Positions 6,903 to 10,964 of a stretch of DNA of 10,964 bases are shown here, in pieces. Position numbers and translations under genes: made by a program. Positions within the stretch are counted from its first letter, which is position 1; every line of letters starts with the position of its first letter. The notes beneath the pieces were generated by a model, which searched no databases, was not told the DNA's origin, and was given only the letters and a program-made list of their open reading frames with translations. The stretch is from Verrucomicrobiota bacterium (GTDB taxonomy: Bacteria; Verrucomicrobiota; Verrucomicrobiia; Limisphaerales; DSYF01): contig JALOTU010000036.1 in the NCBI GenBank assembly GCA_025457725.1, positions 1-10,964 on the forward strand. The letters run 5' to 3'.

Positions 6903-7811
6903 ATGGAGTTCTTGAATTACCATCATCTGCGGTACTTCTGGGTGGCGGCGAAGGAGGGGGGGTTGACCCGCGCCGCCGAGAAGCTGCACGTTTCTCAGCC
7001 GAGCATCTGCACTCAAATCCAGGCCCTGGAGAGGGCGCTGGGCGGCAAGTTGTTCCGCCGCACGGCACGGGGATTGACCCTGACCGAGGCCGGCCAAAAG
7101 GCGTTCAGCTTCGCGGAGGAGATCTTTTCATTGGGCGGAGAATTGATGAGCACGATGAAGCAGCATCCGGCCCCGCATCCTTTGCGGGTGAACATTGGCC
7201 TCACCGACTCGCTGCCCAAGCTGATGAGCTTCGAGATCATCAAGCCCATCTTCCATCTGCCCCAGGCCGTGCAGGCCTGCTGCACGGAAGGGAAGGTGAT
7301 CGACCTGCTGGCCCAGCTCGCCGCCTACCGGCTCGACATCGTGCTCTCGGATGAGCCCGCCCCGGCGTCGTCGAATCTCAAGGTGTTCAATCATCTCCTG
7401 GGCGAATGCGGGGTTTCGTTTTGTGCCGAGCCGAAGTTGGCCGCCCGGCTCCGGCGGAACTTTCCCGCCTCCCTGGATGGGGCTCCGGTGTTGCTGCCCG
7501 GGGCCGGCAGCGTGTTGAGGCGCTCGCTGGAGAGGTGGTTTCAAGAGCAGAAAATCCATCCCCGGCTCGTCGCCGAGTTCGACGATGCGGCGCTGATGAA
7601 AGTGGCGGCTGCCAGCGGGATTGGCTTTTTCCCGTTGCCCGGACTGGTGGTTCAGGAGGCGGTGGAGCGGTATGGTGTCCGGATCATCGGGCACGCTGCG
7701 CAATGCCGGGAACAGTTCTACGCCATCAGTCCGGAACGCCGTCTGACCCACCCGGCCGTCCATGCCATGACCCGTTCAACTTTGTTTGCGCGCGGCACAA
7801 AGCGGCGTTAA
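6903..7811 (+). CDS. nhaR: NhaR-like LysR-family transcriptional regulator
   Basis: 302 residues, the usual LysR size. The winged helix-turn-helix spans about 4-62 (LNYHHLRYFWVAAKEGGLTR, LHVSQPSICTQIQALE, LTLTEAG). The effector domain contains GECGVSF at 168-174 and AEFDDAALMK at 224-233, which match E. coli NhaR (GECGVSFW and GEFDDAALMK) as I recall it; LNYHHLRYFW likewise matches NhaR INYNHLYYFW. E. coli NhaR activates the Na+/H+ antiporter gene nhaA in response to sodium and also pgaABCD. No antiporter gene lies nearby here, so the target may differ; the divergent DUF4914 unit is the obvious candidate. The start at ATG 6903 follows an AT-rich spacer with no ribosome-binding site (TTCTTCCC before the ATG). 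A possible -35 box TTGAAG at 6867-6872 exists without a clear -10. Confidence 0.85.
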   Translation: MEFLNYHHLRYFWVAAKEGGLTRAAEKLHVSQPSICTQIQALERALGGKLFRRTARGLTLTEAGQKAFSFAEEIFSLGGELMSTMKQHPAPHPLRVNIGLTDSLPKLMSFEIIKPIFHLPQAVQACCTEGKVIDLLAQLAAYRLDIVLSDEPAPASSNLKVFNHLLGECGVSFCAEPKLAARLRRNFPASLDGAPVLLPGAGSVLRRSLERWFQEQKIHPRLVAEFDDAALMKVAAASGIGFFPLPGLVVQEAVERYGVRIIGHAAQCREQFYAISPERRLTHPAVHAMTRSTLFARGTKRR

Positions 7812-7887
7812 CGGGGAACCGTCCCGGCCGGACCGCCCTTTTCCCGGAACCGACCAAGCTCATGCATCGAATGGTGTTTGTGATCAT

Positions 7888-8008
7888 TTTCCGACGCACC
7901 AGGAGATGGGCGAACCGAGACAGGCCCTTGTAATGAGCGCTGACCAGCGATTCGAAAAGCGCCCCGGCCATGTTGGCTGTCGCCTTGCGTTGAGGATTCG
8001 GGTTTCAT
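7888..8008 (-). pseudogene. Possible remnant of an ECF sigma-factor gene (N-terminus only)
   Basis: Reading leftward, ATG 8008 gives MKPESSTQGDSQHG. A one-base frame change near 7970 gives ALFESLVSAHYKGLSRFAHL, followed by LVR. This resembles the start of ECF sigma factors (a short polar lead, then region 2.1 of the form FE.LV..HY..LYRFA..L.R). The similarity stops at about 7888, and the next residues do not continue into region 2.2. Regions 2.2-4 are absent, so if the resemblance is real it is a decayed fragment. The match is from family knowledge, short, and could be chance. Confidence 0.35.
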
Positions 8009-8038
8009 GAATGGAACCAAGCTCAGGAAAGCCGGAGC

Positions 8039-8056
8039 GCGGACATTCCTGTCCGC
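8039..8056. repeat. Perfect 7-bp hairpin, REP-like or terminator
   Basis: GCGGACA (8039-8045), loop TTCC, TGTCCGC (8050-8056). It begins 4 bp beyond the stop codon of the leftward phosphatase gene, so it could end its transcript, although no strong T-run follows. I associate the GCGGACATTCCTGTCCGC form with dispersed repeats in Verrucomicrobiota genomes. That is memory, not something checked here. Confidence 0.5.
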
Positions 8057-8060
8057 ACCA

Positions 8061-9005
8061 TTACTCGTTGCGATGGCGCTGGTGGCAATCGGAACACGAT
8101 TGGGAAACCCGGCTGAATGCCGCGTCCAGCTCTGGTCCGTCGGCAGGACGATTCAGCAGATCACGCAGTTGCTCGGCAGCCTTTTCGGACTCCGCCAGCT
8201 TTGCTTTGAAGTCCTCGGATTGTTTGCCCGGATCCGCGGCGCGTGCGATCTCCCGAACCCATTCCAATATCATTGTCGCCTCGTGCCCGGACGAAATGTC
8301 CGGATGATCCGTCGGCGTCTTCCAGCCAGCTGCTTGGGACTGCTTGAGCCAGTCGAAATGCCGGTCCATCGCCACCATCGCGTCCACCAGCGAGGGGGTG
8401 GGCGCGACTTCCGGGAAAGGCGGGACGGCAGCCAGCTCAGCTTGTGTCAGTGGCACGAATTCACGAGCGACGCGATAAAGCCCCGGATAGGCATCCGACG
8501 TGCCCGCCTCCCGCAACCAGGCGGTCGCCTGGGCCGGCGTCCACCCTTGGTCCGCCAGGCACATTACGGCGACGGCTGCCGGCCCTCTGTGCGTTCCGTG
8601 ATGGCAATGGACATAGAAGGGGCCGGGCGCAGCCTGGATCACCTTCGCCAACGCCGCGACACGATGGGTGGGTATGCCGTCGTATCCGAATGGCAGATGC
8701 ACATAGCGCAGTCCATATCTGTGCGCACCATCCACATCGGGTTTGCTCCCATCCACACTCACGATCGTTTTCACCCCGAGCTTTGCGATCGCTGCGAAGG
8801 CCGCGTCGCTGTCGGGTTGGGAGCCGGAATAGAGCTCTTCCGTCACCTGGAAGGTGTTCTCCAACCCGGGAATCTGGATCGGATCCGCACTCCGCTGGGT
8901 CGGGACGGAGGCTGTGTCAGGCGCGGCGTGCAGGGAACCAAGCGTCGCCCCGAGCGCAAGCGCGGTCACAAGGAGGGGATTGGAGAAGGGACGCCTTCTA
9001 ATCAT
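8061..9005 (-). CDS. Exported dual-specificity/tyrosine phosphatase-like protein with C-terminal cytochrome c'-like heme domain
   Basis: 314 residues from ATG 9005. A signal peptide is evident: MIRRRPF, hydrophobic core LLVTALALGATLGSL and an Ala-rich cleavage region near 26-28. Residues about 48-165 are a phosphatase fold ending in VHCHHGTHRGPA, a CX5R loop with C134 and R140; D109 (FGYDG) may be the general acid. Residues about 195-314 look helical and end with QSCSDCHQRH, a CXXCH heme c attachment motif (C304, C307, H308) very near the C-terminus, as in cytochrome c'. The protein should be periplasmic, where c-type heme is attached. The catalytic loop is intact, but the substrate is unknown. 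An ATG at 9032 is an alternative start. The frame stays open to 9374, but that extension runs through a dispersed repeat and lies upstream of the signal peptide, so it was rejected. No linked gene suggests a pathway. Confidence 0.8.
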   Translation of the reverse strand: MIRRRPFSNPLLVTALALGATLGSLHAAPDTASVPTQRSADPIQIPGLENTFQVTEELYSGSQPDSDAAFAAIAKLGVKTIVSVDGSKPDVDGAHRYGLRYVHLPFGYDGIPTHRVAALAKVIQAAPGPFYVHCHHGTHRGPAAVAVMCLADQGWTPAQATAWLREAGTSDAYPGLYRVAREFVPLTQAELAAVPPFPEVAPTPSLVDAMVAMDRHFDWLKQSQAAGWKTPTDHPDISSGHEATMILEWVREIARAADPGKQSEDFKAKLAESEKAAEQLRDLLNRPADGPELDAAFSRVSQSCSDCHQRHRNE

Positions 9006-9338
9006 GCCGGAAACGGACATTCGCATTCGCATGCCGATGACAGGGTGGAGGGCCTCCGTGTGGTCGGAAGACCATGGCTTCTTGAAGTTTTGACAGTTCT
9101 GCAATTCATCATGCACGACCGTCCCGTATCCTCCTGCTTGGTAACCAGGATGCCCGACCCAATGCAACCCGCATTCGATTGGCGATCCGCCGTCGAGGTC
9201 CGGGATTCGTGCAAGGAGCGAGGCATCTGGAAGCCGGATCGGGAGCATCCCTGGCCCGCAGCACGCCGCGGTTGCCGAAAACCCCGGATCCGTCAAGCCA
9301 TGACCCGTCCCCTGTACGGCCGAAGCCCATCGCCTTGC
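9006..9338. other. Region upstream of the phosphatase gene without a recognisable gene
   Basis: The 333 bp are open in more than one frame because of high GC, but none of the translations resembles a protein I know. The stretch should contain the phosphatase promoter and leader. A TTGACA at 9090-9095 (plus strand) has no matching -10 box, and I see no convincing minus-strand promoter. Confidence 0.4.
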
Positions 9339-9362
9339 AGCGCACGAGGTGACGAGTGCCCG
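9339..9362 (+). repeat. Dispersed 24-bp repeat, copy 1
   Basis: Unit beginning AGCGCACGAGGTGACGAGTG and ending CCCG. It is identical to the copy at 9609-9632 and differs by one base from that at 9384-9407. It has no strong internal hairpin, unlike the neighbouring elements. Confidence 0.85.
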
Positions 9363-9383
9363 TGACGCAAGCAAGTGCCCTGT

Positions 9384-9407
9384 AGCGCAGGAGGTGACGA
9401 GTGCCCG
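9384..9407 (+). repeat. Dispersed 24-bp repeat, copy 2
   Basis: Same unit with G in place of C at its seventh base (AGCGCAGGAGGTGACGAGTG start). It lies 45 bp after copy 1. The DNA between them (CAAGTGCCCTGTAGCG) looks like part of a further degenerate unit. Confidence 0.85.
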
Positions 9408-9426
9408 GCAGCGAACCCTTCATTAA

Positions 9427-9446
9427 CACCGGGCTTGAGCCCGGTG
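9427..9446. repeat. Perfect 9-bp-stem hairpin
   Basis: CACCGGGCT (9427-9435), TG, AGCCCGGTG (9438-9446) make a perfect 20-bp inverted repeat. No gene ends beside it, so it is more likely a REP-like element than a terminator. Confidence 0.6.
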
Positions 9447-9468
9447 AACCGCGACCCAGCGAAGATCG

Positions 9469-9484
9469 AGCCGTTTCAACGGCT
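9469..9484. repeat. Perfect 7-bp-stem hairpin
   Basis: AGCCGTT (9469-9475), TC, AACGGCT (9478-9484). It lies 22 bp after the preceding hairpin, so the two form a pair of adjacent REP-like elements. Confidence 0.55.
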
Positions 9485-9532
9485 GCTGTTGCTTCCGCCG
9501 ACAACTCCCGGGTTTCGACAGAACAAATCTCT

Positions 9533-9575
9533 TTGAACCACGGAACACACCGAACACACGGAAGGGACACGGAAG
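9533..9575 (+). repeat. Short imperfect tandem of the ACACGGAA type
   Basis: After TTGAACCA comes CGGAACACACCGAACACACG and then GAAGGGACACGGAAG, an imperfect tandem of CGGAACACA-like units about 10 bp long. Similar AACCAC...ACACGGAA elements recur in intergenic DNA of several environmental bacterial phyla as I recall. It appears once in this window. Confidence 0.5.
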
Positions 9576-9608
9576 CAATGCCGGAGGAAGAGTGCGCTCA
9601 GCGATTGT

Positions 9609-9632
9609 AGCGCACGAGGTGACGAGTGCCCG
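9609..9632 (+). repeat. Dispersed 24-bp repeat, copy 3
   Basis: Identical in all 24 bases to copy 1 (9339-9362), with 246 bp between them and in the same orientation. The preceding GTAG and following GAAGCG bases are close to those around copy 2 (GTAG, GCAGCG), so the true element may be a little longer than 24 bp. Confidence 0.85.
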
Positions 9633-9708
9633 GAAGCGCCCACCAACTCCTGACGCCGTCGCCCACAAGTTCAGGCTCCATGTGGGGAATCCTATCAACA
9701 GAAGATCG

Positions 9709-9744
9709 CAGTTCTTCGATGGGGTCTCTGTTTGGCCATCTTCC
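9709..9744 (-). pseudogene. Fragment with RHS-repeat core signature
   Basis: Reading leftward this segment encodes GRWPNRDPIEEL, which matches the conserved end of RHS/YD-repeat proteins (GRW..RDPI.E, normally followed by GG.NLY.F..N.P). Here the expected continuation is absent from the same frame. A shifted frame soon after gives SLNLWATASG, which could be a weak echo of it. Upstream codons do not give the usual RYY/RFY run in this frame. No RHS gene is intact nearby, so this would be a decayed relic. The motif is short, and chance remains possible. Confidence 0.4.
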
Positions 9745-9812
9745 GACGCGGCGCCGGTCACACCTCCGACACGAAGTGCGCCACTGGGGTGTCGTAGTCA
9801 TAACAAGCCGGG

Positions 9813-9837
9813 CTCGGCAGCCGCTGCAGCGGCCGAG
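9813..9837. repeat. Imperfect inverted repeat with perfect 14-bp core
   Basis: GCCGCTGCAGCGGC at 9820-9833 is a perfect palindrome. It is flanked by CTCGG (9813-9817) and CCGAG (9833-9837), giving a longer imperfect stem. It lies between the RHS-like fragment and the end of the oxidoreductase gene, 116 bp beyond that gene's stop. That is too far for an obvious terminator. Confidence 0.4.
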
Positions 9838-9952
9838 ATGCTCACGACCATGTCGTTGTGGTTGTATTCGCATGGTTACGAGGGCTCATTTGCCTCGTTT
9901 ACCGGGACCCCTTTCCGATGGGAATCTCCGCGCTGTGCTCGCCGGGGTGCAA

Positions 9953-10831
9953 TCAGTGCCGGCCTTTGAACGTCAGTTCCGCGATGCCCGATTTGTCGAG
10001 CTCTCCGAGTCCCTCCTCGGTCATGCGGCGGTATTGTTTGAAGGTGGCCGCGGCCAACGGGAGGGTGAGTCCCGCCTCCCGGGCCAGCTTCAGCGCGATG
10101 CCGGAATCCTTGGCGGCGTGCGCGGCGCTGAAGTAACAGGAGTGATCCCGGTTTTGCATGTCCTCGCCGTCGGTGCGCAGGACGTTCGAGTTTGCGCCCG
10201 TCTGCGAGAACACCTCCCGCAGCATGGTCAGGTCGAGCCCGAGAGCCTCCCCGAGCCCGAGACCTTCCGCGAGGCCGGCGGTGTTGATGTTCATGACCAT
10301 GTTGACCAGGGCCTTGACCTTGGCCGCCTGTCCGGCGCCGCCCACATGGCGCATGGACGCGCTCAGTTTCTCGAGGATGGGTTTGACGCGATCGAACACC
10401 TCCGGCTCGCCGCCCAGCATCAGGTAGAGCGAACCCTCCCGGGCCTGGGTGATGCTCGAGGCCATGCAGGCTTCGAGGGCGTGCGCGCCTTTCTTCCGCG
10501 CCAACGCCTCCACTCGCAGATGGGATTGGGGTGAGACCGTGGCGCAGTTGATGAAGATCTTCCCCTTCGCATGTTTCAGGAGTGAGTCGCCTCCCGTTGC
10601 GAAGATCTTCTTCATGGCCGCGTCATCCGTCACGACCGTGATGATGACATCGGCCAGCCGGGTGACCTGGGCCAGTTCGCTGCAGGCTTCGGCCCCGAGT
10701 TCCGTCGCCAATTGCTGGGCCGATTCCGTGCGGATGTCATACACGGCGGTGACGGGATAGCCAACGTCCTTGAGCCGGCGGGCCATGTTTGCGCCCATGC
10801 GTCCGACTCCCACAACTCCGATTCGTTCCAT
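9953..10831 (-). CDS. NAD(P)-dependent oxidoreductase, beta-hydroxyacid dehydrogenase (3-hydroxyisobutyrate dehydrogenase/GLYR1-like) family
   Basis: 292 residues, the standard size for the family. The Rossmann domain starts at once with IGVVGVGRMGANMARRL (GXGXXG at G8-G13). The substrate-side signature (SSITQAREGSLYLMLGG, 125-141) and the catalytic loop GGAGQAAKVKALVNM follow, with K171 as the catalytic lysine and N177 beside it. The K.....N spacing is as in the GLYR1/gamma-hydroxybutyrate branch rather than in true 3-hydroxyisobutyrate dehydrogenase (K..NN). The helical C-terminal domain contains AHAAKDSGIALKLAREAG, with K241 at the usual second lysine position. Known members reduce tartronate, succinic or glyoxylic semialdehydes or oxidise 3-hydroxyacids; the substrate here cannot be chosen. 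The ATG at 10831 has an AGGAAA ribosome-binding site 9 nt upstream. It follows the hydrolase gene by 21 bp and is probably co-transcribed. Confidence 0.9.
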   Translation of the reverse strand: MERIGVVGVGRMGANMARRLKDVGYPVTAVYDIRTESAQQLATELGAEACSELAQVTRLADVIITVVTDDAAMKKIFATGGDSLLKHAKGKIFINCATVSPQSHLRVEALARKKGAHALEACMASSITQAREGSLYLMLGGEPEVFDRVKPILEKLSASMRHVGGAGQAAKVKALVNMVMNINTAGLAEGLGLGEALGLDLTMLREVFSQTGANSNVLRTDGEDMQNRDHSCYFSAAHAAKDSGIALKLAREAGLTLPLAAATFKQYRRMTEEGLGELDKSGIAELTFKGRH

Positions 10832-10840
10832 GATCTTGGG

Positions 10841-10846
10841 TTTCCT
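10841..10846 (-). promoter_or_regulatory. Ribosome-binding site of the oxidoreductase gene
   Basis: AGGAAA on the minus strand, 9 nt before the ATG at 10831. It is one of the few clear Shine-Dalgarno-like sites in the window and supports this start. Confidence 0.6.
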
Positions 10847-10852
10847 GTTTGG

Positions 10853-10964
10853 TCAATGTGCAAAGAAGGGATTGTGCTGCTTCTCCTGGCCCACGGTGGT
10901 CAAGGGGCCGTGTCCGGGGCAGATGACCGTGTCGTCCGGCAGGCTGAGGATGTTGTCGCGGGTG
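10853..10964 (-). CDS. Metallo-beta-lactamase-fold hydrolase, C-terminal end only
   Basis: Only the last 36 residues are in the window; the gene begins beyond the right edge. They read LPDDTVICPGHGPLTTVGQE and then KQHNPFFAH before the TGA at 10853-10855. The CPGHGP segment with its metal-binding His, followed by TT.G.EK..NPFF, is typical of the C-terminus of small glyoxalase-II-like MBL hydrolases (YcbL type). These hydrolyse thioesters such as S-lactoylglutathione. The next gene starts 21 bp downstream, which suggests a two-gene unit pairing a hydrolase with a dehydrogenase, possibly for aldehyde or hydroxyacid metabolism (inference). Confidence 0.75.
   Translation of the reverse strand, partial: TRDNILSLPDDTVICPGHGPLTTVGQEKQHNPFFAH

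Larger units (their letters stand above)
7812..8060. other. Intergenic region without an intact gene
   Basis: This 249-bp gap between two convergent genes (LysR regulator and phosphatase) carries only short frames. It contains a possible sigma-factor gene relic (7888-8008) and a hairpin (8039-8056), listed separately. Nothing else convincing is seen; a weak GTCC/GGAC stem followed by CCCTTTT after the regulator stop could be a poor terminator. Confidence 0.5.

Noticed and set aside
7812..8020. Small proteins encoded in the gap after the LysR gene
   Set aside because: Short frames with no ribosome-binding site or conserved look; only the ECF-like segment was kept, as a possible relic.
8007..9365. 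452-codon plus-strand open frame opposite the phosphatase
   Set aside because: No recognisable domain. The opposite strand has a signal peptide, CX5R and CXXCH motifs.
9006..9374. N-terminal extension of the phosphatase to 9374
   Set aside because: It would begin inside the 24-bp dispersed repeat and place 123 unrecognisable residues before a normal signal peptide.
9339..9632. CRISPR-like array
   Set aside because: Only three repeat copies with unequal gaps (21 and 201 bp between units), and no cas gene in view.

Overview
The window looks like chromosomal DNA from a high-GC, Gram-negative bacterium, most probably of the Verrucomicrobiota. This is an inference. It rests on a DUF4914-type protein, the general look of the proteins, weak or absent Shine-Dalgarno sequences, and intergenic DNA full of short hairpin repeats of the kind I associate with that phylum. 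No rRNA, tRNA, CRISPR array or intact mobile element is visible.

Left part (1-1646): two metal-sensing DtxR/MntR-family regulators are transcribed divergently. The leftward one (cut by the window edge) has an N-terminal membrane helix, a DtxR core and two FeoA-like domains. The rightward one is a compact MntR with a complete set of Mn(II) ligands. A paired-hairpin repeat and a small palindrome overlapping a TACAAT box lie between them.

Centre (1716-6756): three genes on the minus strand look like one transcription unit. In order they are a DUF4914 protein with a P-loop (phosphoenolpyruvate-carboxykinase/HPr-kinase style), a short HPF/RaiA ribosome-hibernation protein, and GlnD, the PII uridylyl-transferase/uridylyl-removing enzyme. 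Gaps are 39 and 10 bp. A NhaR-like LysR regulator is divergent from them across an AT-rich spacer that holds a 16-bp near-palindrome on top of a TATACT box. A reasonable inference is that this regulator controls the unit, linking a nucleotide-binding metabolic protein, ribosome dormancy and nitrogen signalling.

Right part (7812-10964): a possible relic of an ECF sigma-factor gene is followed by an exported CX5R phosphatase-like protein whose C-terminus carries a CXXCH heme-attachment motif in a cytochrome c'-like context. About 950 bp without an intact gene follow, holding three copies of a 24-bp repeat, several perfect hairpins, a CGGAACACAC-type tandem and a fragment with the RHS-core signature. 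At the edge, a metallo-beta-lactamase-fold hydrolase (C-terminus only) and a beta-hydroxyacid-dehydrogenase-family oxidoreductase form a two-gene minus-strand unit.

Most long open frames opposite the real genes are antisense by-products of high GC and were not annotated.
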